Positions 1-9,223 of a DNA stretch of 64,000 nt are shown here, one piece after another. The notes beneath the pieces were generated by a model. The model made no database searches and was not told the DNA's origin. It saw only the letters and a list, made by a program, of their open reading frames with translations. Every line of letters starts with the position of its first letter. The first letter of the stretch is position 1. A program made the translations under genes and the position numbers. The DNA is taken from assembly GCF_006346395.1 (NCBI RefSeq), contig NZ_VDMS01000001.1, forward strand, positions 2,294,001-2,358,000, in the 5' to 3' direction. The stretch comes from Nocardioides plantarum. GTDB lineage: Bacteria > Actinomycetota > Actinomycetes > Propionibacteriales > Nocardioidaceae.

Positions 1-749
1 CCGATGTCGTAGGCGAGTCCGTCGGGGTGGTTGCTGCGTCGGTCGGTGCCGAACACGTTCACCGGATGAGCGGAGATCAGCACGCCGATGGTGATCCGGT
101 GCCGCTTCGCGACTGCCAGCATCGAGCGCAGCACGTCGTCCGAGACGCGTCCCGACGCGATGTCCCTGCGACCGGCCCAGGGCAGGTCGATGCGCTCGTC
201 GTCGAGCACGCGACGGATCAGCGAGCCCGGCTCGCGCAGGGCCCGCACCTTCGCGGCGGGCTCGACGGAGTCGACGCGCCACCGGTCGCCGGACCGGCTG
301 ATCCGCACGTCGTACGTCGTCCCGCCCCCGGCCTCGAAGTCGGCCTCGACCAGGATGCTGGCCTGCGGCGGCAGGTAGCCGAAGTACTGCGTGTAGGTCA
401 CCTGTCGTACGCCGGGCAGCGCCTCGACCGCACGGGCGGCCGTCCGCTTCGCCGCTGCGTCGACCTCGGTGGCGATCGGCTGGTAGCGAGCAGGCGCCTC
501 GGTCGGCGTCTCCGAGGCGGTCGGCGACCCCGTCGGCGACCCCGACGGCGACCCCGACGGCGACCCCGACGGCGACTCCGAGGGCGACCCCGACACCGAC
601 GCCGACGCGGACGCCGTCGTCGACGGGCCACCGGCGGTGGGCTCGGCGGGGTCGTCGGGGTCCGACGGGGAGCAGCCCGCGAGAGCGACCCCGACGACCA
701 CGAGCGCCACCGCGCCGACCGTCGTCCGACCACCTGACCATCGCCTCAT
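1..749 (-). CDS. Secreted lipoprotein with Ser-Pro-rich linker, C-terminus cut by the window edge
   Basis: The reading frame begins at an ATG at 749 and runs off the left edge, so the C-terminus is missing. The N-terminus has a basic start, a hydrophobic stretch and a lipobox (LAGC), so it should be lipid-anchored outside the membrane. Next comes a low-complexity linker with several tandem Ser-Pro-Ser-Gly units encoded by a 12-base DNA repeat. A folded domain follows, and the last visible residues include SNHPDGLAYD. That pattern resembles the SxHxxGxAxD zinc-site motif of D-Ala-D-Ala carboxypeptidase-like (M15/hedgehog-fold) proteins, so a cell-wall role is possible but unproven. It is divergent from trmL, 33 bases away. 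Confidence 0.75.
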   Translation of the reverse strand, partial: MRRWSGGRTTVGAVALVVVGVALAGCSPSDPDDPAEPTAGGPSTTASASASVSGSPSESPSGSPSGSPSGSPTGSPTASETPTEAPARYQPIATEVDAAAKRTAARAVEALPGVRQVTYTQYFGYLPPQASILVEADFEAGGGTTYDVRISRSGDRWRVDSVEPAAKVRALREPGSLIRRVLDDERIDLPWAGRRDIASGRVSDDVLRSMLAVAKRHRITIGVLISAHPVNVFGTDRRSNHPDGLAYDI

Positions 750-782
750 GCCTGAAGGCTAGGCACCCGGCATGATCGGGTC

Positions 783-1253
783 GTGTTCCACGTGATGTTC
801 CTCGAGCCCAGGATCCCGCCCAACACGGGCAACGCGATCCGGATGGTGGCCGGGACCGGAGCCACGCTGCACCTGGTCGAGCCGCTCGGCTTCGACCTGT
901 CCGAGCCCCAGCTGAGGCGTGCGGGCCTGGACTACCACGACCTGGCCTCGGTGGTGGTGCACGCCGATCTCGACACGGCGCTGGGGAGCGCGGCGCTGGC
1001 CTCCTCGAGGGTGTTCGCGCTCACGGCCCACGCCACCCGCTGGCACACCGACGTCGCGTTCGAGGCGGGCGACGTGCTGCTCTTCGGACCCGAGCCGACC
1101 GGTCTGTCCGACGAGGTGTTGGGCCACCCCCGGGTCACCGAGCAGCTGCGGATCCCGATGCTCGGTGGCCGGCGGTCGATGAACCTGTCGAACTCCGCGG
1201 CCGTGGTGACCTACGAGGCGTGGCGCCAGCACGGGTTCCCCGGCGCGCAGTAG
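783..1253 (+). CDS. trmL: tRNA (cytidine/uridine-2'-O)-methyltransferase TrmL
   Basis: This 156-residue protein matches the usual length of TrmL/YibK, a minimal SPOUT methyltransferase that uses S-adenosylmethionine to 2'-O-methylate the wobble base (34) of leucine tRNAs in the cytoplasm. The N-terminus carries EPRIPPNTGNAIRM (about residues 8-21), and the C-terminus carries IPMLGGRRSMNLSNSAAV, the knotted cofactor-binding region of the family. The GTG start at 783 is chosen because the conserved N-terminal strand (FHVMFLEP) begins there. It stands alone between a divergent lipoprotein gene and the PadR operon. Confidence 0.92.
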   Translation: MFHVMFLEPRIPPNTGNAIRMVAGTGATLHLVEPLGFDLSEPQLRRAGLDYHDLASVVVHADLDTALGSAALASSRVFALTAHATRWHTDVAFEAGDVLLFGPEPTGLSDEVLGHPRVTEQLRIPMLGGRRSMNLSNSAAVVTYEAWRQHGFPGAQ

Positions 1254-1302
1254 GTCCGCCCGGGTCGAGGGGTTGATTCGGCGACCATGTCGGCGTACGG
1301 TT

Positions 1303-1339
1303 GCGATATATCGCGAAGCAATCAAGAACCGTCGCGATA
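1303..1339. promoter_or_regulatory. Candidate PadR operator and promoter region
   Basis: A perfect 12-base palindrome, GCGATATATCGC (1303-1314), lies 53 bases upstream of the PadR start. A further half-site-like TCGCGATA follows at 1332-1339. The AT-rich core stands out sharply from its GC-rich surroundings. PadR regulators usually repress their own operon through AT-rich dyads, so autoregulation is the simplest reading (inference). Confidence 0.55.
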
Positions 1340-1366
1340 CCACCATCATCGAAAGGGGGTCCCGAG

Positions 1367-2095
1367 ATGGGACACCGAGGACACCAGCGACACTGGGCCG
1401 GAGGGCCCGACGACAACCCCTGGCAGCAGCACGGCGGAGGACGCCGTGGCGGCTGGGAGGGACCCGGACGAGGCGGCCCGATGGGCGGCCGCGGGGGACC
1501 GATGGGCGGCCCGCCGCCGTGGGTGGCCGGGCTGTTCGGCCTGGGTCAGCCCGAGCGGGGCCGCGGGCCACGCGTCCGGCGGGGCGACGTACGCATGGCC
1601 ATCCTGGACGTGCTCGCCACCGCGGCCCGCGAGGGCGAGGGCGGGGAGTCGGTCAACGGCTACCAGGTCATCCAGCAGATCGCCGAGCGCAGCGACGGTG
1701 GCTGGCGCCCGAGCCCCGGCTCGGTCTACCCGACCATCCAGCAGCTGCAGGACGAGGGCCTGGTCGACACCGACGACGAGCGCGGACGCCGCAGCCTGCG
1801 GCTCACCGAGAGCGGACAGGCCTACGTCGCCGACCACGCCGACGAGCTCGCCGCCGTGTGGCTGCCCTTCGAGCGCTCGACCGAGAAGGCCGCCGGCCGC
1901 ACCGAGCAGGTCGACCTGAAGTCCGAGCTCGGCCAGGTCATGCCCGCCGTGTGGCAGATCGTCACCCAGGGCTCCGAGGCCCAGCGCCGGGCCGCGCTCG
2001 ACATCCTGGTCGACACCCGACGCAAGCTGTACGGCGTGCTGGCCGACGGCCCCGAGGCGGTCGACCCCGCCACGGACGAGGACGACGAGGCATGA
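1367..2095 (+). CDS. PadR-family transcriptional regulator with Gly/Arg/His-rich N-terminal extension
   Basis: A 242-residue protein. After about 65 residues of glycine-, arginine- and histidine-rich low complexity comes the PadR winged helix: the ILDVLA helix, GYQVIQQIAERSDGGWRPSPGSVYPTI spread over the recognition region, then LQDEGLV and the wing DERGRRSLRLTESG. The C-terminal part looks like the helical dimerisation segment. The ATG at 1367 is preferred because a purine-rich ribosome site (GAAAGGGGG, 1351-1359) sits just upstream. The stop overlaps the next start (ATGA), so it is co-translated with the DUF1707 protein. The ligand cannot be read from sequence. Confidence 0.88.
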   Translation: MGHRGHQRHWAGGPDDNPWQQHGGGRRGGWEGPGRGGPMGGRGGPMGGPPPWVAGLFGLGQPERGRGPRVRRGDVRMAILDVLATAAREGEGGESVNGYQVIQQIAERSDGGWRPSPGSVYPTIQQLQDEGLVDTDDERGRRSLRLTESGQAYVADHADELAAVWLPFERSTEKAAGRTEQVDLKSELGQVMPAVWQIVTQGSEAQRRAALDILVDTRRKLYGVLADGPEAVDPATDEDDEA

Positions 2096-2496
2096 CCGAC
2101 CTGCGGGTCGGCGACGCCGAGCGCGACCGCGCCGCAGCCGACCTGGGGGAGCACTTCGCCCTGGGTCGGCTGTCGGCCGACGAGCACGCCGAGCGGCTCG
2201 ACGCCGTCTGGACCGCGCGCACCCGCGCCGACCTCGACCTGGTCTTCCACGACCTGCCGACGCAGCAGGCACCGCCCCCGCCGGGCGCCGGCCGACCGGC
2301 ACGGCCCGGCTGGCGGCCGATGCCGTTCGTGCCACTGGCGATCCTGCTGGTGGTGCTGTCGGCGATCACCCACCTGCCGCTCTGGATCGGCATCATCCTC
2401 CTGGGCTGCGGCCTGTTCCGCCGCGCTCACCGTCGTCGCAGGACCTGGAGCCGCGCGTACCCGTCGTACCCGTCGCCATCGCCGAGCACCAGGTAG
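2092..2496 (+). CDS. DUF1707 domain membrane protein
   Basis: A 134-residue protein. Residues 1-60 carry the DUF1707 pattern (LRVGDAERDRAAADLGEHFALGRLSADEHAERLD...), a SHOCT-like helical module common in Actinomycetota. A proline-rich linker and one or two hydrophobic segments (about 80-110) follow, then an Arg/Ser/Pro-rich tail. It overlaps padR by 4 bases, so the regulator probably controls it. PadR plus small membrane protein pairs often belong to envelope stress circuits (family knowledge). Its last 70 bases overlap the convergent lipoprotein gene on the other strand. Confidence 0.85.
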   Translation: MTDLRVGDAERDRAAADLGEHFALGRLSADEHAERLDAVWTARTRADLDLVFHDLPTQQAPPPPGAGRPARPGWRPMPFVPLAILLVVLSAITHLPLWIGIILLGCGLFRRAHRRRRTWSRAYPSYPSPSPSTR

Positions 2497-3746
2497 CGGT
2501 CGTCCACGGACACGACCGTGAGGTCCGGGTCGGGGCCGATCAGCGTGCCGCCGGCTGCGTCGACGGCACCGGCGACGCCGCCGTAGCCGTCGAGTGACAC
2601 CACGCCGTCCTGGATCGTCGTCGGGGTCCAGTCCTGGTCGCGGTCGTCCGAGAGCGTGGCCGACAGCGACAACCCGCGCTCGGCGCCCAGGGTCAGCAAC
2701 CGGGGCTGCGCGCGGAGGTCCTCCGGGTCCTCCCACACGCAGGCGACGTCGAGGTCCCCGCTGATCCAACGCGCGCAGCCGCGGGTCCGTGTCGGCGGTT
2801 GCTGCGGCAGGGGCCTGCCGGTGCGGCTGTCGAGCAGCCGGGCCCCGCCGCTGACGTCGTCGAGCACGACGACCCGCGGGCTCACGCTCACCGCGCGCGC
2901 TGTCTCGGTGCTCCGCCACCGCTCCTTGCCGGTACGGGCGTCGAGCGCGACCAGGGAAGGCGCGCTCGCGTCGTTGACCCGCCCGATCACGAGGTCGCCC
3001 GCGACGAGGTCGACCACGACGTCGGGACGCGCCCACAGCCGCTCACCGGTCGCCGGGTCGAGCCCGACCGCGTACGCCGGCAACGTCTTGTCGGGTCGGC
3101 CGTAGAACAGCGTCCCGTAGTCGGCCACCCCGAGGACCACCGACGTGCTCGAGACGCCCTCGACCATGACCGAGAGCCGCGCGAGGTCGTCGCGGGGGCG
3201 CAGGTAGTCGGCCTGGGTCGACTGTGTGAGACCGCTGCCCCACACGACGTCCCCGGTGCGGGCATCGACGGCGACGGCGCCCCGCTGACCGTCCTCCATG
3301 GTGGGCTCCGGACAGCCGTAGGCGCAGGCGAACGCGAAGTAGGGCAGCACGACCAGTGGGCCGTCGGCCGTGTCGACCAGCGCCGGCTCGTCGTTGAGGT
3401 CACCGACGGAGCCGGTGGTGGCCCCGAGCGGGACGTCCTTGGTCGGGAGCCGCCACGTGGTCCGACCCGACCGGAGGTCGACGACCTCGGGCCGTTCTCC
3501 GGTGAGGAGCATCAGGTCGCCGACGACCGCGACCCCACGCTCCTCGTCCGAGGGGGAGGTCCAGACCGGACGGGTCGAGGTCCGGACCGGGGCGCGTTCG
3601 CTCGCCTCGAGCACCGGGAGCGGCAGCGGCGCCGCGGTCGGTGCCGGCGACGAGGTCGGCTCCGCCGGTCGGCGAGTCTCGTCGGAGCTGCACCCGGTGA
3701 GCAGGAGCAGCAGGGCGAGCGCGGTCAGCGCGCGGGGGCGGGGCAC
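2427..3746 (-). CDS. PQQ-like beta-propeller lipoprotein
   Basis: About 439 residues from a GTG at 3746. The start gives a classical lipoprotein signal with a leucine-rich core and the lipobox LTGC. A proline/threonine linker is followed by repeated blades with the pattern of PQQ-like propellers, for example VALDARTGKERW, VAVDARTGDVVWG and GLDPATGERLWARP. Such proteins are usually extracytoplasmic scaffolds; no enzyme residues are recognisable. An ATG at 3824 would add 26 basic residues and cannot be excluded. The C-terminal 70 bases overlap the DUF1707 gene convergently. Confidence 0.8.
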   Translation of the reverse strand: MPRPRALTALALLLLLTGCSSDETRRPAEPTSSPAPTAAPLPLPVLEASERAPVRTSTRPVWTSPSDEERGVAVVGDLMLLTGERPEVVDLRSGRTTWRLPTKDVPLGATTGSVGDLNDEPALVDTADGPLVVLPYFAFACAYGCPEPTMEDGQRGAVAVDARTGDVVWGSGLTQSTQADYLRPRDDLARLSVMVEGVSSTSVVLGVADYGTLFYGRPDKTLPAYAVGLDPATGERLWARPDVVVDLVAGDLVIGRVNDASAPSLVALDARTGKERWRSTETARAVSVSPRVVVLDDVSGGARLLDSRTGRPLPQQPPTRTRGCARWISGDLDVACVWEDPEDLRAQPRLLTLGAERGLSLSATLSDDRDQDWTPTTIQDGVVSLDGYGGVAGAVDAAGGTLIGPDPDLTVVSVDDRYLVLGDGDGYDGYARLQVLRRR

Positions 3747-3873
3747 GGACCCCCTGTTCCGCCCCGGCCGGGTCCCGAAACGGACCCGCCCGACACGACG
3801 GTCGTGCGACCGCGTCCAGGTCATTCGGTGAACACCTGTCCTCCGACATTGCGTCGCGAGTAATCTCGGCCTC

Positions 3874-5088
3874 GTGTCCACGCCCTCGTTCGACCTGACT
3901 CCCGACCACCTCGAGCTGAAGAGCTGGCTCCACACCTTCGCCGCCGACGTCATCCGCCCGGCCGCCTCGGAGTGGGACGAGAAGGAGGAGTTCCCCTGGC
4001 CGGTCGTCGAGGAGGCGGCCAAGGCCGGCATCTACTCGATGGACTTCTTCGCCACCCAGGGCTTCGACCCCACCGGCCTCGGCATCCCGGTGTCGATGGA
4101 GGAGCTGTGCTGGGGTGACGCCGGCATCGGCCTGGCCATCGTCGGTACGGCGCTGGCCGCGGCCGGGGTGAGCAGCAACGGCACCCAGGAGCAGGTGCTC
4201 GAGTGGGTCCCCGAGATGTTCGGCTCGCCCGGCGACGTCAAGCTCGGCGCCTTCTGCTCCTCCGAGCCCGACGCCGGCAGTGACGTGGGCGCGATGCGCA
4301 CCCGCGCCCGCTACGACGAGGCCACCGACGAGTGGGTCATCAACGGGACCAAGACCTGGGCGACCAACGGCGGCATCGCCGACGTCCACGTCGTGACCGC
4401 CGTCGTCGACCCCGACCTGCGCACCCGCGGCCAGGCGAGCTTCGTCGTACCGCCCGGCACCAAGGGCCTCAGCCAGGGCCAGAAGTTCCACAAGCACGGC
4501 ATTCGCGCCAGCCACACCGCCGAGGTCGTCCTCGACAACGTGCGGGTGCCGGGCCGCTGCCTCCTGGGCGGCAAGGACAAGCTCGACGCCCGCCTGGCCC
4601 GCGCCCGGGAGGGCTCCGGCGCCCGCGGCAACGCCAGCATGGCGACCTTCGAGCGCACCCGCCCCGCCGTGGGCGCCATGGCGGTCGGTATCGCGCGGGC
4701 GGCGTACGAGGTGGCCCTCGACTACGCCAAGACCCGCGAGCAGTTCGGCAAGGCGATCATCGAGAACCAGGGCGTGGCCTTCATGCTCGCCGACATGGCC
4801 GTCTCGATCGACGCGAGCCGACTGCTCGTGCACCGCGCGGCCTGGATGGCCAGCCAGGGCAAGGCGTTCGACGCCGCCGAGGGCTCGATGTCGAAGCTGA
4901 TGGCGGCCGAGACGGCGGTCAAGGTCACCGGCAACGCGATGCAGATCCTCGGCGGCAACGGCTTCACGCGCGAGTACCCCGTCGAGCGCTGGGCCCGCGA
5001 CGCCAAGATCTTCACGATCTTCGAGGGCACCTCCGAGATCCAGCGGCTGGTCATCGCGCGCACCGTGTCGGGCGCGCCGATCCGCTAG
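3874..5088 (+). CDS. Acyl-CoA dehydrogenase
   Basis: A 404-residue FAD-dependent acyl-CoA dehydrogenase that introduces an alpha-beta double bond into acyl-CoA and passes electrons to ETF. Visible signatures are the FAD-binding CSSEPDAGSD block (about 130-140), WVINGTKTWATNGG, the C-terminal EQFGKAI helix, QILGGNGF, and FEGTSEIQRLVIAR with the catalytic-base region. The GTG start lies 49 bases from the divergent lipoprotein. The substrate cannot be predicted. It stands alone and is convergent with the transporter gene. Confidence 0.93.
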   Translation: MSTPSFDLTPDHLELKSWLHTFAADVIRPAASEWDEKEEFPWPVVEEAAKAGIYSMDFFATQGFDPTGLGIPVSMEELCWGDAGIGLAIVGTALAAAGVSSNGTQEQVLEWVPEMFGSPGDVKLGAFCSSEPDAGSDVGAMRTRARYDEATDEWVINGTKTWATNGGIADVHVVTAVVDPDLRTRGQASFVVPPGTKGLSQGQKFHKHGIRASHTAEVVLDNVRVPGRCLLGGKDKLDARLARAREGSGARGNASMATFERTRPAVGAMAVGIARAAYEVALDYAKTREQFGKAIIENQGVAFMLADMAVSIDASRLLVHRAAWMASQGKAFDAAEGSMSKLMAAETAVKVTGNAMQILGGNGFTREYPVERWARDAKIFTIFEGTSEIQRLVIARTVSGAPIR

Positions 5089-5104
5089 TCGTAGGCCCGC
5101 GGTC

Positions 5105-6022
5105 TCAGGCCAGCAGCGCCACGATCACCGTCACCACCGGCACGCACCCCAGCGTGCTCACGAAGATCGCGTCGCGGGCCAGCAGCTCCGCGCGTCCGTA
5201 GCGCGTGGCAATGACGTAGACGTTCTGCGCCGTCGGCAGCGCCGAGATCACGGTGATCGCGAGCAGGGCGTCGGGGCCGAGACCCAGCGCCCGGCCCACG
5301 GCGTACGCCGCCAGCGGCTGCACCAGGAGCTTGAGCCCCACCGCCACCCCGAGGTCGGGCAGCGCGACACCGCGACCCGGCAGCGGGCCGAGCCAGAGGC
5401 TGGCGCCGTAGGCCAGGAGCATGGCCGGGACCGCCAGCCCGCCGACGAGCTCGAGCGGGTCCACCACGAGGTCCGGCACGTCGACCTCGAGCAGCGCGAC
5501 GACCACCCCGGCGAGGCTGGCGATGGTGATCGGGTTGCGCAGCGGTCGGGTGAGCACGTTGGCCAGCGGCAGCGGCTCCGGCGAGACCGTCACGTCGAGG
5601 ATCGTCAGGGCGAGCGGCTGGAGCACGACGAGTTGGAGCAGCAGCACGGGGGCGACCAGGGCGGTGTCGCCGAGCACGTAGAACGCGATCGGGATGCCGA
5701 GGTTGCCCGCGTTGCAGTACGACGAGCACATGGCGGCCACGACCGTGCTGCCCGTGTCGCGGCCCTGCACGCGGCACACCGCGAGCGTGCCGACCAGCGT
5801 GGCGAGCACGCCGCCGACGATGGCGAGCAGGTTGCCGGAGAACAGGTCGGAGACCTCGCTGTCCTGCAGCACGGTGAACAGCAACGCTGGGCTGGCCAGG
5901 AAGAAGGCGACCGACTGCAGGGTTCGCAGCCCGGGCTCGTCGAGCACCCGGCCGCGGGCCAGGACCATCCCGAGCGCGACGACGACGGCGATGGTCAGGA
6001 ACCCGCTCAGCACGCCCGTCAT
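5105..6022 (-). CDS. AEC-family (auxin efflux carrier-like) transporter
   Basis: A 305-residue integral membrane protein made almost entirely of hydrophobic segments (about ten helices). It fits the AEC/PIN-like fold: an N-terminal five-helix half containing YCNAGNLGIPIAFYVLG, and a C-terminal half with PAMLLAYGASL and ISALPTAQNVYVIATRYG. The N-P/G motifs in the crossover helices are typical of bacterial AEC members, which move small organic acids. The substrate is unknown. The start is ATG 6022, and it is convergent with the acyl-CoA dehydrogenase after a 16-base gap. Confidence 0.88.
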   Translation of the reverse strand: MTGVLSGFLTIAVVVALGMVLARGRVLDEPGLRTLQSVAFFLASPALLFTVLQDSEVSDLFSGNLLAIVGGVLATLVGTLAVCRVQGRDTGSTVVAAMCSSYCNAGNLGIPIAFYVLGDTALVAPVLLLQLVVLQPLALTILDVTVSPEPLPLANVLTRPLRNPITIASLAGVVVALLEVDVPDLVVDPLELVGGLAVPAMLLAYGASLWLGPLPGRGVALPDLGVAVGLKLLVQPLAAYAVGRALGLGPDALLAITVISALPTAQNVYVIATRYGRAELLARDAIFVSTLGCVPVVTVIVALLA

Positions 6023-6091
6023 GTCCTCGGGATCCTCTCAGGGGGCGCGGCCGGGGCGGCGGGCCACCCGGCACGTGCTAGACGTGGTGCT

Positions 6092-6766
6092 GTGGCTACT
6101 CCTGCCGGCCGGCACCGCGTCCGCTTCCGCGGCCAGATCGCCGGCGTCGGCACCACGAGCGGGACCCGCATCGTCGTGGGGCGCTGGGACGACACCCCGC
6201 TGGGCTCGTTCGCCGACGCGATGGTGGAGCGCCCCGACGGCCACCGGCTGCTGCTCGCGTCGCACCCCGACGTCGCGCGCCTGGTCGCCGCGACCTACGA
6301 GTTCGACGAGATCCGGGTGGAGCGCTTCGGGGTGCTGGTCGGTCCGCACGGCTGGCAGGTCCGCTCCGACTCGCTCGAGCTCGACGTCGCCGTCGGCGGG
6401 GTGACGGTCCTCGGGCGGCTGCTGAGCGTCGTACCGGACCGGGTCGCAACGGCGACCTGGTGGTGCGCGCTCACCGATGTCGTCGCGCGCACCGTGCTCA
6501 CCGGGGTCCGCACGAGGGGCGAGATCGGCGAGCGCCGTGAGTGGTACGGCGCCACCGCCCACCACCGGATCGAGTCGGCCTCCGGCACCTTCGACGGCGA
6601 GACGCTGGGCACGCTCGCGCCGGTCGACCCGCCGCCGCGGTTCGGCTTCTCCTCGACGCCGCCGCGGCCGTCGGTCACCGACGTGGTGACCACGATCGAG
6701 CTCGACCGGTCCGTCGCCCTGGTGGGACCATCGACGTACGCCGCCTGCTCGAGGGCCCGGGAGTAG
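6092..6766 (+). CDS. Conserved actinobacterial protein of unknown function
   Basis: About 224 residues from a GTG at 6092, with actinobacterial codon bias throughout. I do not recognise a domain with confidence. The protein is strand-rich (FRGQIAGVGTTSGTRIVVG, then LGSFADAMVERPDGHRLLLA), has no signal peptide or membrane segment, and looks cytosolic. Its last 15 or so codons overlap, on the other strand, a fragment of a luciferase-like monooxygenase gene. The natural C-terminus may therefore have been replaced at a deletion junction. Confidence 0.7.
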   Translation: MATPAGRHRVRFRGQIAGVGTTSGTRIVVGRWDDTPLGSFADAMVERPDGHRLLLASHPDVARLVAATYEFDEIRVERFGVLVGPHGWQVRSDSLELDVAVGGVTVLGRLLSVVPDRVATATWWCALTDVVARTVLTGVRTRGEIGERREWYGATAHHRIESASGTFDGETLGTLAPVDPPPRFGFSSTPPRPSVTDVVTTIELDRSVALVGPSTYAACSRARE

Positions 6767-6840
6767 AGCTCCTGGCGCTGCGCCGGGTCGGCCCCGGGCG
6801 CCCGGAAGTCGTAGCGGACCACGAACTGCGTGCGAGCCAT
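6727..6840 (-). pseudogene. N-terminal fragment of a luciferase-like (LLM) flavin monooxygenase
   Basis: Reading leftward from an ATG at 6840, about 37 residues (MARTQFVVRYDFRAPGADPA, then QRQELYSRALEQAAYVD) match how LLM-class flavin-dependent oxidoreductases begin: a beta strand, a DFRAP-type loop and the first helix. The frame then changes to antisense-like arginine/serine sequence over the neighbouring gene, with none of the later LLM strands. It is best read as the stump of a deleted gene; the alternative is a short chance ORF. Confidence 0.5.
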
Positions 6841-6890
6841 GGCCGCACGCTAGTGCGCTGCGTGCCCCGCGGCGCGGGTATCGTCCGCCC

Positions 6891-8178
6891 GTGATGAGAC
6901 GGACGGTGGGCGCGGCGCTGCTGGCCCTCGCCGTCGCGGCACCCGCGACCGCGGACACCACGTCCTCACCCGGTCCCGAGCCGACCGAGCTCGGCGGCAC
7001 GCCGGTCGTGGGCGGCAGTGCAGGGCAGCCGACACAGCTCGTCGCGGGCCTCTGGTCCGACACGCTCGTCGGTCCCGGTGAGGACCCGGCCAACACCCGC
7101 TGGTTCTCCTACACCCGCGCGATGGCGCAGAGCAGGGTCTTCGTGGGTGTCGTCGCGTCGGCCGTCGATCCCGTCAACGACCAGATCAGGGTCGAGGTGC
7201 GCAGCTCCGACGGCGAGGCGTGCGGCTCGTACGACGACTCGACGGCGAGCTCGGCGCCCGGCGTGCTGATGGGCGCACTGAAGGTCGTGGGGCTCGAGAA
7301 CGACGACCCCGCCTGTCTCTCCTCGCCCGAGCTCCGGATCGCGGTCAGCCGCGGGTCCACGTCCGGGCTGGCCTCGTCGATGCCGTTCGCCCTGCGGGTG
7401 GTCGAGGAGCCGCCCCTCCCGAGCGATGACGACTCGGAGCCGCCTGCGGACCACTTCCTGCAGACGCTGGCGACCGACGAAGCGGCCCCGACCGCGGGCG
7501 CGCGGTCGTTCGACGACGCGCCGTCGGTCGACGGCACGGTGCGCGACCAGGTGCCGCAGGGCACCGAGCGGCTGTGGAAGGTCCATCTGGACTGGGGACA
7601 GGCCCTGGCCTGGCGGCTCCAGGTCCCGTCGCGGCCCGAGAGCGAGACCTCCACCCCCGATCCGCAGGTCGAGGTCACCCTGTTCGACCCGATGCGCAAC
7701 GCCTTCGACGGTGGTGCGGTCGACGCCGAGACCTCCGGGTCCTACGGCTTCGACGGCGCGGACCTGTCCGACACGACGGCCCCGATCGCCGACGCCCAGC
7801 TGAGCGGCGACGCTGCGCTGGTCCCCGGTGACTACTGGGTCGCCGTCTCGGTCGCGACCTCGCCCACGGACGACGCACCGATCGAGGTGCCGATCGAGCT
7901 CACTGTCGGAGCGACCGGCGAGAAGACCGGCGCCCCCGACTTCCCCGATGCAGTCACCGGACCCGGGGGGCGCGTCGGCCCCGCGGGCTACGACAAGTCC
8001 ACCCCCTTCCTCGTCGGCGACGGCGTCTTCAGCGCCGACGTCTCGGGCACGCCGACGTCTCCGGACGACGAGGCGGCCGCCGACCCCGACGTACGCCGGA
8101 TCGCCGGGTTCGCGGTCGGTGCGGCCAGCCTGGTGTCGCTGCTCGCAGGTGTGGTCCTGCTGCGGCGCCGGGCGCGGT

Positions 8179-8201
<23 letters not shown>
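6891..8201 (+). CDS. Secreted, C-terminally membrane-anchored protein
   Basis: 436 residues, with a signal peptide at 1-22 (ending ATA) and a C-terminal hydrophobic helix (about 408-428) followed by RRRARF, a type I topology with a large extracytoplasmic part. The ectodomain has two similar beta-rich regions (WFSYTRAMAQSRVFVGVVAS and LWKVHLDWGQALAWRLQVPS), suggesting duplicated sandwich domains. No enzyme motif is visible. GTG 6891 and ATG 6894 are both possible starts. It converges on a Ser/Thr kinase gene with a 23-base overlap; partnership with that kinase is inference only. Confidence 0.8.
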
Positions 8202-9213
<1,012 letters not shown>

Positions 9214-9223
9214 GCCGGGCAGG

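Noticed and set aside
500..600. Tandem 12-base repeat considered as a CRISPR-like or VNTR array
   Set aside because: It is in frame within the lipoprotein linker and encodes Ser-Pro-Ser-Gly units; there are no spacers.
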